From Pseudovibrio zosterae (GTDB lineage Bacteria; Pseudomonadota; Alphaproteobacteria; Rhizobiales; Stappiaceae), in NCBI RefSeq assembly GCF_033843645.1, contig NZ_JAWXVZ010000004.1, positions 248,001 to 312,000 on the forward strand: 64,000 nucleotides of DNA, given 5' to 3'. The notes under the pieces are model-generated. The model had not been told where the DNA came from and did not search any database. It saw nothing but the letters and a program-made list of their open reading frames with translations. The position numbers and the translations under genes were made by a program. Shown one piece after another: positions 33,990 to 42,311 of the stretch. Within the stretch, counting starts at the first letter, position 1. Every line of letters starts with the position of its first letter.

Positions 33990-34036
33990 GAGACATACTT
34001 GTATCATATATTGATATTATGATACACACCTGTCTC
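33990..34036. promoter_or_regulatory. Double TetR operator in the divergent efflux promoter
   Basis: GAGACA-tact-TGTATC (33990-34005) and GATACA-cacc-TGTCTC (34021-34036) are mirror images. The inner arms TGTATCATA and TATGATACA are perfect inverted repeats around centre 34013, and the outer GAGACA/TGTCTC share that centre. The AT-rich middle (tattgatat) may contain overlapping -10 elements. Confidence 0.75.
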
Positions 34037-34149
34037 GAAAATGAGAACCCCTGAGGACAACTCGCTTCTTCACTGTCTACATCAATTCATGAGCAGTTTT
34101 GCTCGACTACCGTTCCGCAGGGGCAAGAATCGGGTTCTAGGAGAAACAA

Positions 34150-35283
34150 ATGGCAAAGCGTCTATTGTGGCTGCTTGCGGCTTTCGTGGTGTTGGGTGGC
34201 GTCTTGGCATTTCTTTCAATGCAGGAAGACGAACCGGAAGTAGCTGAGGACGAAACTCAGGAGGAAACAAGGCCACTTGTGAGCGTGGTGCCCGCCAACA
34301 TCGCCCGGCATCAGGGATATGTTTCCGTGTTCGCGGAAGTGGACCCGCGCTGGTCCATTGACCTGAAGGCGCGCGTTTCAGGCACGGTGCGCAGCGTCTC
34401 AATGCAGGCTCTTGCGGGCAAGCGTGTGACCAAGGGCACGCAGATGGTGCGCCTTGAACAAGCCCCCTACAACGCCGAGCTTGCCAATGCACAATACGAG
34501 TTGGCCAACGCAGAGTTCACATTGCGCCAAAAGCGCAACAAGAGCCGCATTGCCGAAAACGACTGGCGCGCCAGCCGTCCCAATGAAAACCCACCGGAAA
34601 TGGCCATCCACCTTCCTGAGGTGCAAGTGGCTGAAAGCGCCGTGGAAGCAGCAAAGCGCCGCGTTGCTTCGGCGCAATATGATGTGGACTCCACAACGAT
34701 TACCGCTCCGTTTGATGGCATCATCACCAGCCGTTCTGTAAGCATCGGCCAAAGCGTATCGGCAGGGGACACCCTGTTCACGCTTCTGGATGACAGCCAA
34801 CTCGACATCCATGTTTCTCTGGACGCGCGCCAATGGGCGCTGCTTGACAAACGTTGGAGCGACAGCCGTGCCCACATTCTGGATGAGAGCGGTGCGTTCA
34901 TCGGAACAGCGACTGTGCAGAGCGGCGGCGGGTTTCTGGATCGGGAAAGCCGCCGGTATCAACTGTTTCTGGAAGTGGACGGCACCGAAAACCAAGGGGC
35001 CTTGCCGGGCCAGTTTGTAACCGTCGCTCTGCCGGGACAAGCGATCGACAACACCCTGGAAATACCGGAGAGCGCGCTAACCCCAAATGGCTTTGTCTGG
35101 TATGCCGACGAAAACGACCTCTTGCGCCGGTTCGAAGCCCGCGCGCTGTTCCGCAACGACGGCCACGTGGTGGTACGCCCACCTGAAACTCTGGTGGAAG
35201 AGGGCGCCCTGCGTGTTCTGGTCATGCCAATGGCTGCCTACCTGCCGGGCCAGAAGGTCAAGCCTGTTCTTGAGGAGCGCTAA
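34150..35283 (+). CDS. RND efflux membrane-fusion protein (periplasmic adaptor)
   Basis: 377 aa HlyD/AcrA-type adaptor. An N-terminal helix (KRLLWLLAAFVVLGGVLAFL) anchors it in the inner membrane, though it lacks an obvious lipobox. The barrel-sandwich half-motifs (SIDLKARVSGTVRSV and TTITAPFDGIITSRSVSIGQSVSAGDTLFTL) flank a coiled-coil hairpin (about 100-185), followed by a beta-barrel domain and PESALTPNGFVW. Cotranscribed with the permease gene 3 bp downstream. Confidence 0.9.
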   Translation: MAKRLLWLLAAFVVLGGVLAFLSMQEDEPEVAEDETQEETRPLVSVVPANIARHQGYVSVFAEVDPRWSIDLKARVSGTVRSVSMQALAGKRVTKGTQMVRLEQAPYNAELANAQYELANAEFTLRQKRNKSRIAENDWRASRPNENPPEMAIHLPEVQVAESAVEAAKRRVASAQYDVDSTTITAPFDGIITSRSVSIGQSVSAGDTLFTLLDDSQLDIHVSLDARQWALLDKRWSDSRAHILDESGAFIGTATVQSGGGFLDRESRRYQLFLEVDGTENQGALPGQFVTVALPGQAIDNTLEIPESALTPNGFVWYADENDLLRRFEARALFRNDGHVVVRPPETLVEEGALRVLVMPMAAYLPGQKVKPVLEER

Positions 35284-35286
35284 CCC

Positions 35287-38200
35287 ATGACCGCGCTGAC
35301 AAACTGGTTTATTCGCAACCCGGTTGCCGCCAACCTGCTCATGGTGTTCCTGCTCGTGGTGGGGGTGACCTCCCTCATGACCATGCGCATCGAGGGATTT
35401 CCCAAGATCCCTGCGGACACGGTGGTGGTAACGACCACGCTGCCAAACGCCTATACCGAGCAGGTTGACCAGCAGATAACTCGCAAGATCGAGAAAGCCA
35501 TAGAAGGCTTGCAGGGCGTTAAGAACATCCGCTCGGTCTCTGAACCGGGCTTTTCCAGAATTAGCATTCAAAAAGTGAATGGCTACAAGCTGCAAGAACT
35601 GTTGGATGACGTGCGCCTGAAGGTGGATGGCATTTATGACCTGCCCAAGGATGCCCGCCGCCCGATCATCGAAACCAACAATTTCGATGTGCCCGCGCTC
35701 TATGTCTCCATCCACGGCGAGACGGATCTCAAAACGTTGCAAAGCCTGGCGCGTTCGTTGCGCCTGCGCCTGCTCGCGGGCGAGGAGATTTCACGCGTCA
35801 ACGACTGGGGGCTTCAAGGGCAAGAAATTGCTGTTGAGCTGAAACCCGGCACGCTCGAACGGCTGGATCTGACCATCTCAGAAGTGATGACAAAGATTCA
35901 GGAAAGCTCGCTCTATTTTCAGGGCGGCACGCTGCGCCGGGAAGGGGGATACATTTCCCTGCGCGCAGATAGCCAAGCCTACACTGTAGAGGACTATCGG
36001 CAGATCCCGCTCATCGAATGGGCGGATGGCTCCACCACCTACCTCGGCGACGTTGCCACAATCACAGACGGCTTTGAAGAGGTGGACTTTCAAACCCGCT
36101 TCAATGGCCTTCAGTCCGTTGGCATGGAAGTGCTCATCGGACGCAAGGACAACCTGCTTAACGTCTCGGCGGAAGCAAATGAAATCATTGAGGACTTCAA
36201 CCGAACACTGCCGGAGGGGGTGACCGCGGAGATCTGGGGCGATTCCAGCACTTACATATCTGACCGGTTGCGACTTCTCAGCTCAAGTGCCGTGCAGGGC
36301 CTGTTTCTGGTGGCTTTACTCTTGGCGATCTTCCTCAATGTAAAGCTCGCCTTCTGGGTGGCCATGGGCATTCCCATTTCCATGGCAGGCGCGCTGGCGG
36401 TTTCCACGACAGGCTGGATCGACTATTCGCTCAATGACATCACCACCTTCGGCTTCATCATTGTGCTCGGCATTCTGGTGGACGATGCCGTAGTGGTGGG
36501 TGAAAGCGTTCACGAACAGCGACGCCGTTTTGCTGACCCCATCAAAGGCACGGAAATCGGCGTTGAGCGGGTGTCGATTGCCACCGTTTTCGGTGTCTTG
36601 ACCACTGTTGCGGCGTTCGCGCCCATGCTGCTTATCGACAACCCCTTGGGCAAGGTGCTCGCCAGCTTTGCAGGTGTGGTGATCCTTGCGCTGCTTTTCT
36701 CCCTTCTGGAGAGCAAGCTGATCCTGCCAGCCCACCTTGCGCATATCTCCATTCACGGCGAAGCCAAGAAGTCTCTGCCCGCGCGCCTTTGGGGACGTGT
36801 GCAGCGATTTTTCCGCTCCGGTCTGTTCGGGTTCCGCGACAAGATCTACGCACCGGTTCTCAAGGTCGCTCTGGCAAATCGGTACGCCGTGCTTGTGCTG
36901 TTCTTTGCCGTTGCTACCTTTGTCTTCGGCTTGATGGCAACCGGGCAGATCAAGTCCACCTTCTTCCCCAATGTACCGGGGCAGATTGTTTCAGTGAGCA
37001 TGGAGATGGACTCCCGCGCACCGGTGCAGCTGACACGCAAGAACGTGGAGATCATCGAACAAGCAGCGCTGGAACTGAACGAAGAGTTTGCACAACGCGT
37101 TCCGCAGAACAAACAACCCATTGAGCACCTTTTCACTTACATGAGCGGGGCTGCAAACGCCTCCCTGTACATGGAGCTTATTCCTTCCGAACAGCGCCCA
37201 GACCTAACCACCCGCGACATCATGGAGGCTTGGGAACAGCGGGTTGGCCAGTTGGAGGGCATCTCTGAAATCTCGTTCTCCGGTTTTGAAGAGTTCAGCG
37301 GCGGCTTTGAAATTCGCTTGCTTGGCGAAAATGCTGAGCTGTTACGAGCCGCCTCCGCTGAAGTGCGGGATAAGCTCGCCAGCTTCAAAGGTGTGAGCAA
37401 TGTGCGCGACACATTCAACTCTGGCCAGCCGGAACTGCGCCTGCGCCTGAAGCCGGAAGCACGGCATCTCGGGTTCTCTTCGGAGCGCCTCGCCAGCCAG
37501 ATTGGCTATGCCTTCGGCGGGGGTGAAGCACAGCGCATTCAACGGGGCACTTCAGAAGTGCGTGTGGTGGTGCGTTCCGTTCTGGAAGCCCGCAACACCA
37601 TTGAGGACCTTCTGCAGCTGCGCCTCAAGAGTGCCGACGGCACATGGATTCCGCTGCAGGCTGTGGCAGATGTGGAAGCCCGCTACGTCAACAACGAAAT
37701 CACCCGGCGCAATTCCTCTCAGGTCTCGCTGATCTCGGCGGATGTAAACCGTGAAGTGGTGCCCCCGGAAGAACTCGGGCAAGCGCTGTTCGGCGCGTTT
37801 GCTGAGGAGATCGAGGCCAAATATCCGGGCGTTGAACTGAAGCAAAGCGGTGAGCTGGAAGACATCGGAGAAATGAAAGGCGGGTTGCTGCGTGCCTTCA
37901 TCATCGCCGGGCTTCTCATCTACATCTTGATTGCAGTGCCGCTGAAATCCTACTGGAAACCCTTGCTCATCATGTCGGTGGTGCCCTTTGGTTTCGTTGG
38001 TGCGGTCATTGGTCATGGCATCATGGACCTGCCGTTCTCGCTGCTGTCGTTCTTCGGTGTTCTGGCTCTGATCGGGGTGGTCGTGAATGACTCCCTAGTG
38101 ATGATGACGTTCTATCTCCAATCCCGAGAGGAGGGCATGTCTCACAAGGATGCCACGTTCCGCTGTGGGGTAGACCGGTTTCAGGCAATCTTCCTGACCA

Positions 38201-38484
38201 CAGCCACGACGGTGGTTGGCCTGATCCCGCTCATGAGCGAAACCTCAGAGCAAGCACGCTACCTTATCCCAGCGGCTGTTTCTTTGGCCTATGGCGAAAT
38301 CTTTGCCACGCTGATCACCTTGATCCTGATCCCGGTTCTTCTTTCCATTGGAGAAGACATACGCCGCCTGATCTGGGGCAAGACCAAAGAGCCATCCTTT
38401 CCGGCTGTCGAGCCTGGAACACTGGAGACACCTTCAAGCGTTCCTCATGCGCAACATGAGCGCGCCGACCCCATAGACGCGTGA
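35287..38484 (+). CDS. RND efflux permease
   Basis: 1065 aa inner-membrane proton-driven exporter with the duplicated 1+5+1+5 helix topology. The first helix (NPVAANLLMVFLLVVGVTSLM) leads to a porter domain. TM4 carries the acidic pair (FGFIIVLGILVDDAVVVGE), and the second half has helix runs from ILIAVPLKSYWKPLLIM to FATLITLILIPVLLSIG. Size and motifs fit HAE-type multidrug pumps, though the sequence is not AcrB-like in detail. No outer-membrane TolC gene lies beside it, so an external partner is needed. Confidence 0.93.
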   Translation: MTALTNWFIRNPVAANLLMVFLLVVGVTSLMTMRIEGFPKIPADTVVVTTTLPNAYTEQVDQQITRKIEKAIEGLQGVKNIRSVSEPGFSRISIQKVNGYKLQELLDDVRLKVDGIYDLPKDARRPIIETNNFDVPALYVSIHGETDLKTLQSLARSLRLRLLAGEEISRVNDWGLQGQEIAVELKPGTLERLDLTISEVMTKIQESSLYFQGGTLRREGGYISLRADSQAYTVEDYRQIPLIEWADGSTTYLGDVATITDGFEEVDFQTRFNGLQSVGMEVLIGRKDNLLNVSAEANEIIEDFNRTLPEGVTAEIWGDSSTYISDRLRLLSSSAVQGLFLVALLLAIFLNVKLAFWVAMGIPISMAGALAVSTTGWIDYSLNDITTFGFIIVLGILVDDAVVVGESVHEQRRRFADPIKGTEIGVERVSIATVFGVLTTVAAFAPMLLIDNPLGKVLASFAGVVILALLFSLLESKLILPAHLAHISIHGEAKKSLPARLWGRVQRFFRSGLFGFRDKIYAPVLKVALANRYAVLVLFFAVATFVFGLMATGQIKSTFFPNVPGQIVSVSMEMDSRAPVQLTRKNVEIIEQAALELNEEFAQRVPQNKQPIEHLFTYMSGAANASLYMELIPSEQRPDLTTRDIMEAWEQRVGQLEGISEISFSGFEEFSGGFEIRLLGENAELLRAASAEVRDKLASFKGVSNVRDTFNSGQPELRLRLKPEARHLGFSSERLASQIGYAFGGGEAQRIQRGTSEVRVVVRSVLEARNTIEDLLQLRLKSADGTWIPLQAVADVEARYVNNEITRRNSSQVSLISADVNREVVPPEELGQALFGAFAEEIEAKYPGVELKQSGELEDIGEMKGGLLRAFIIAGLLIYILIAVPLKSYWKPLLIMSVVPFGFVGAVIGHGIMDLPFSLLSFFGVLALIGVVVNDSLVMMTFYLQSREEGMSHKDATFRCGVDRFQAIFLTTATTVVGLIPLMSETSEQARYLIPAAVSLAYGEIFATLITLILIPVLLSIGEDIRRLIWGKTKEPSFPAVEPGTLETPSSVPHAQHERADPIDA

Positions 38485-38489
38485 ATCCC

Positions 38490-38525
38490 GTGCATCGCGC
38501 AGCAATATTTTGCAGTGCGATGCAC
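38490..38525. terminator. Inverted repeat after the RND gene
   Basis: GTGCATCGC-n18-GCGATGCAC with perfect 9-bp arms, starting 5 bp behind the permease stop. There is no U-tract; it may act in termination or mRNA 3'-end protection. Confidence 0.45.
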
Positions 38526-38627
38526 AAATCTCAGGAAAACACAGAATATGAACTCTTGGCGTGTTGTGTCAGGACATATGCTACCCTAGGTGTTACGCTG
38601 GCGAATTAATTAGAGTTTTAGGAAATT

Positions 38628-39116
38628 ATGAGCCTACACCGTCCAGTGACCAGCGTTATTCCAAAGTACCGGGCTTTTCTTGGCATCGATGATCAGATGC
38701 TTGAAACAGCTCGCTCGCTTTGGTCTGAACTTGAGCCGGCACTGGAACCGCTCCTCTCCGAATTCCACAACAAGACCGATAAAGTGCAGGGCCTCGGCGA
38801 ACGCACCGCGGCCCGACGCCCGGCTTTGATCCGCAAACAAAAAGCACATATTGCCCTTCTCTTGAATGGAAAGCTGGACGAGGCCTATGTTGCTTCAACC
38901 ATGCGTACGGCGCTGGCTCACCGAGAAGAGGGCCTGCCTCTGGCATGGTACATCAACTCCCACGTGGTGATCGGAGAGATGATCTGCAAACACGTTGCCG
39001 CTTGCCATGAGGGGGATCCGGTAAGGGCGAGGGCGGCTGAAGACGCCATTTGCAAGCTGGTCTCACTGGACATCGCTGTCGCTTCCTCCGCCTATGAAGC
39101 TGTGCTGCTGGATTAA
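38628..39116 (+). CDS. Stand-alone protoglobin-domain protein (His ligand present)
   Basis: 162 aa, consisting only of the globin domain found in globin-coupled sensors. The family motif appears as IRKQKAHIALLLNGKLDEAYVAS followed by RTALAHREEGLPLAWYINSHV. His98 in LAH aligns with the proximal haem ligand of HemAT-type proteins. No output domain is fused. A haem-based oxygen/redox sensing or gas-binding role is inferred from the family. SD AGGA lies close to the ATG. The gene is 143 bp behind the RND permease and upstream of a second paralog. Confidence 0.82.
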   Translation: MSLHRPVTSVIPKYRAFLGIDDQMLETARSLWSELEPALEPLLSEFHNKTDKVQGLGERTAARRPALIRKQKAHIALLLNGKLDEAYVASTMRTALAHREEGLPLAWYINSHVVIGEMICKHVAACHEGDPVRARAAEDAICKLVSLDIAVASSAYEAVLLD

Positions 39117-39432
39117 ACGAGGCACCTAGCGCACCAAAATCTTGTTGCTGAAGTTTTCCACATCTATGAATTGCGCAGATTTCAGCTCAAGTTGCGCACT
39201 CTACATGGCGCCATCCTAGTCAACTCAAGCGGCAACAGGTTCTATTCAAAGGCTTTTCTGAGAGCTACTTGATCAATTCTCCTATGAACCCACGAGAGTT
39301 TTCCCGCTGGCGTTGCTGATCAATGCATTAATTTAGAGTTCGCTTAAGCATGCATCATCCTTATCAGCTTGTTTCGTAGAGTTAGGTTTGCTAGTCAATT
39401 CTTAGTTGTGGCGTTGTTTATGTTAGCGAGAG
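39117..39432. other. Intergenic region between the two protoglobin genes
   Basis: 316 bp, AT-rich toward the second gene; probably holds a separate promoter. A short TTGATCAA palindrome lies near 39270. No gene recognised. Confidence 0.4.
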
Positions 39433-39921
39433 ATGGACCTTTACTCGGACCTAGACAGTATTGTTCCCGATTATCGTCGTTTCCTCGGCATTACTGAGGG
39501 CGATTTGACTGTTCTGTTGTCCATTTGGCCTCACATTGCGCCAGAGCTGGACGATGTTCTGGTGGCGTTTCACGACCGCACGAGTTTGATTGACGGTCTT
39601 GGCGATTACACCTACGCCGAACGCAGCGCTCTGATAGACAAGCAAAAAAGAAACATCACCATGCTGTTCACGAGCCGGCTTGGTGAAGACTATGTGCGCT
39701 CGACCATGCGCATGGCGATCAGCTATCGCGTGCGAGATTTGCCATTTGGTTGGTACATCGCAGGCTCCGCCGTATTTTCCGAACTGATCAGAGCAAAAAT
39801 CCTCGGCGCAGCGGGGCTCGATAACGCGCTCAAGTTTCAAGCGCAGGAGGCCGTTCTGAAGCTCGTTGCGCTTGACACAGCACTGGCTGCGTCTGCTTAC
39901 AACGCTGCCCTCCTGGACTAA
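39433..39921 (+). CDS. Stand-alone protoglobin-domain paralog with Tyr at the proximal position
   Basis: 162 aa, aligns without gaps to the neighbouring 38628-39116 protein (shared P-x-Y-R-x-F-L-G-I, IDKQKRNITMLFTSRLGEDYVRSTMR, LPFGWYIAGS, ending SAYNAALLD). At position 98, where that protein has His, this one has Tyr (AISYRVRD). Either it binds haem through Tyr or another residue, or it has lost haem and senses something else, as sensor-globin relatives without haem do. It converges with a chemoreceptor gene 71 bp away across a bidirectional terminator. Confidence 0.75.
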   Translation: MDLYSDLDSIVPDYRRFLGITEGDLTVLLSIWPHIAPELDDVLVAFHDRTSLIDGLGDYTYAERSALIDKQKRNITMLFTSRLGEDYVRSTMRMAISYRVRDLPFGWYIAGSAVFSELIRAKILGAAGLDNALKFQAQEAVLKLVALDTALAASAYNAALLD

Positions 39922-39940
39922 TCCCATCGCAAGCGCATAA

Positions 39941-39968
39941 AAAAGGCCCCCAAGAATGGGAGCCTTTT
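39941..39968. terminator. Bidirectional terminator between globin and chemoreceptor genes
   Basis: AAAAGGCCCCC-aagaat-GGGAGCCTTTT (one mismatch), with A- and T-runs on the two sides, between convergent genes. Confidence 0.85.
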
Positions 39969-39991
39969 CACTTTATGGGCCATGTTGTGCG

Positions 39992-41968
39992 TCAGGCGGT
40001 ACGGATCGCCTGCACAAAGTCGCTCACCGTATTCTGCAGGTTGGCGGACTTGGCAGAAAGGTCATTAGCGGCAGAAAGAACCCGCTGCGCGTTTTCTTCG
40101 GTCTCAGAAGCGCCTTGCGTCACCAGAACGGTGCTTTCGGACACTTCCTGCGTACCCTTGGCCGCTTCGCTGACGTTATGAGCGATTTCCTGCGTGGCTG
40201 CACCCTGCTGATCAACAGCTGCGGAAATTTCGGAGGAGATGGCGTTGATTTCGCTGATCACCGAACCAATTCCGCGGATTGCCGTTGCCGCTTCATTGGA
40301 GACAGTCTGCATGGAGTTGATCTGACCTGCGATCTCTTCCGTTGCCTTGGAGGTCTGGTCGGCGAGGGACTTCACTTCAGAAGCCACAACCGCAAACCCT
40401 TTACCCATTTCACCGGCACGGGCCGCCTCAATGGTGGCATTCAGCGCCAACAGGTTGGTCTGTTCAGCAATATCGCTGATGAGACCCACGATCTGACTGA
40501 TGCGGTCCGTTGTTGTGACAAGGCTTTGAACGGTCCCGTCCGTTTGCGTCGCTGCACCAGCTGCGCGCTCTGCAATTTCGCGAGACTTGTTCACCTGGCG
40601 TGCAATCTCGGAGATCGACGCTGCCAGCTCTTCCGAGGCGGCTGCCACGGAACGCACGTTGGTTGAGGCTTCTTCAGAGGCCGCTGCCACTGTCGCGGCA
40701 CTGCGAGCACTGGATTCAGCCGTCATGTTCAGGTGAGAGGCTGTGCCTTCCAGATCCCCGGAAGACCGGCCGATTGTTTCAAGCACTTCACTTACGCTGC
40801 CATCGAAATCCAGAATAAGCTGGTTCACGCGTTCGACACGGCGCTGCTTTGCAGCTTCTTCCTCAGCCTGCTGTGCAGCAAGCTGTTCTTTTTCAATTGC
40901 ATTTTGCTTGAAGATCAGAACCGCATCAGCCATTGCGCCGATCTCATCCTTGCGTCCAACACCTGCGATCTCAACCGCGTTGTTGCCATGCGCAAGACTT
41001 CCCATGGCGCCGGTAATGTCGCGGATTGGCTTTGCAACCATCTTTGTCAAGAACACGCCGAGAACCACAACCATGACCAGAGCTGCCAGCACCACCGCGA
41101 TCGAAGCAGAGATGCGGAACTGGGTGAGGTTAGCGTAGGCAACGTCACGGTCCATGGACAGCGCCACATACCAGTCAACCGGCAAGCCATCAATGGCGCG
41201 GAAGGTGACCAGCGAGGTGCCCTCGCCGTCCTCGACCTCAGAAATCTCATTGGAGATACGCGGCGCACCCTTAGGGTAAGCCTCATTCAATGTCTTGGCG
41301 ATCAGGCGGCTATCGGAATGAACAAGGATTTTGCCAGAGTTTGAAACGAGGAAAGCGTGGCCCGCCCCGTTAAGGTCGGTCTGTTGCAACATGCTCACCA
41401 GACGGCCAATGTCAAAGTCAGCGCCTGCCACACCCATCAGTCCGCGGCTTCCGCGCACTGGGGAAGCGACGGAAATGATGAGTTCCTGAGAGGAAGCATC
41501 TACATAAGGATCCGTAAGGACCGCTGAACCCTTGCGAGCGGCATCCTTGTACCAAGGGCGCACGCGTGGATCGTAATCGGCGGGCATGTCTGAAGCCGGC
41601 CAGATGTGAAACTTCCCGGTTTCTTCACCGATATAGGAAGCCTGAAAGTTCTCCTCCATGAATCTGTGCTGGAGCACAGAACCCACATTCTCATTGGCAG
41701 GCACTTTTCCGGCGGTCTCGGCCACCGCATCAATCAGCATGATGCGGCCCTGAAGCCAGTTGTTAATGCTGTTCGCCGTTGTCTGCCCCACGTTATCCAT
41801 GAAGCTTGACACTTCCTTTTTGATGGAACTGCTTTGCAACGCATCATTGTAGAGCGCGAAAGCGGCAAAAACGAAGAAAACGGCCGCGGCGGCAACCAAT
41901 AGAGCTTTCGTCATGATGCTGTCGAGCAGCTTGACGGAAGCCGTTTGCTGAGAATGTGAAGATGTCAT
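39992..41968 (-). CDS. Methyl-accepting chemotaxis protein with dCache sensor (1)
   Basis: 658 aa. TM1 (about 20-42), a periplasmic dCache domain (about 45-285), TM2 (about 290-312, VVLAALVMVVVLGVFL), HAMP (about 312-365), then a methyl-accepting signalling domain whose hairpin tip reads EQTNLLALNATIEAARAGEMGKGF. The membrane-distal pocket contains the amino-acid-type dCache signature Y-x4-R-x-W-Y (YDPRVRPWY), a Tyr 15 residues later (TDPYV) and an Asp (GADFDI), so an amino-acid ligand is a fair prediction. No C-terminal CheR/CheB tether pentapeptide is present. A close paralog lies upstream. Confidence 0.93.
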   Translation of the reverse strand: MTSSHSQQTASVKLLDSIMTKALLVAAAAVFFVFAAFALYNDALQSSSIKKEVSSFMDNVGQTTANSINNWLQGRIMLIDAVAETAGKVPANENVGSVLQHRFMEENFQASYIGEETGKFHIWPASDMPADYDPRVRPWYKDAARKGSAVLTDPYVDASSQELIISVASPVRGSRGLMGVAGADFDIGRLVSMLQQTDLNGAGHAFLVSNSGKILVHSDSRLIAKTLNEAYPKGAPRISNEISEVEDGEGTSLVTFRAIDGLPVDWYVALSMDRDVAYANLTQFRISASIAVVLAALVMVVVLGVFLTKMVAKPIRDITGAMGSLAHGNNAVEIAGVGRKDEIGAMADAVLIFKQNAIEKEQLAAQQAEEEAAKQRRVERVNQLILDFDGSVSEVLETIGRSSGDLEGTASHLNMTAESSARSAATVAAASEEASTNVRSVAAASEELAASISEIARQVNKSREIAERAAGAATQTDGTVQSLVTTTDRISQIVGLISDIAEQTNLLALNATIEAARAGEMGKGFAVVASEVKSLADQTSKATEEIAGQINSMQTVSNEAATAIRGIGSVISEINAISSEISAAVDQQGAATQEIAHNVSEAAKGTQEVSESTVLVTQGASETEENAQRVLSAANDLSAKSANLQNTVSDFVQAIRTA

Positions 41969-42070
41969 TTTAGGCCCGGATTTTCAGTGATCGAATTGCC
42001 CCTAGGGTAGCGATGCAAACCCTAACCAAACATTTATGGGTTATTTTTATTCACCATAATGGCAGGGGTT

Positions 42071-42091
42071 TTCCCGCATGTCGTGCGGGAA
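42071..42091. promoter_or_regulatory. Hairpin between the two chemoreceptor genes
   Basis: TTCCCGCA-tgtcg-TGCGGGAA with perfect 8-bp arms in the 343-bp gap. No U-tract on either side; role unknown. The 77-codon frame nearby (42013-42246) is not protein-like. Confidence 0.45.
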
Positions 42092-42245
42092 GTGGCCTGA
42101 TAACCGTTAAAGTAAGCAATTTTGACATGAAAATGATAGAAAAAGTCGTTCCAGAACAGAAATTCTTCGGCGGCGCAAATCAAATTCGGGATTTACTGGT
42201 CGATTATTGCGAGGATTCGTTTCATCTTTCCAAGGGTAAGCATTG

Positions 42246-42280
42246 ACCAAAAAGAAGGGCCCGCACCGTGATGCGAGCCC
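42246..42280 (-). terminator. Terminator of the second chemoreceptor gene
   Basis: On the minus strand GGGCTCGCA-tcacgg-TGCGGGCCC is followed by TTCTTTTT, about 32 bp beyond the stop. Confidence 0.85.
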
Positions 42281-42311
42281 GAGACTTAAATCAAGTCATG
42301 TATAGCGTGAG

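Noticed and set aside
42013..42246. 77-codon open frame between the two chemoreceptors
   Set aside because: Spans a hairpin and low-complexity sequence; no conserved features.
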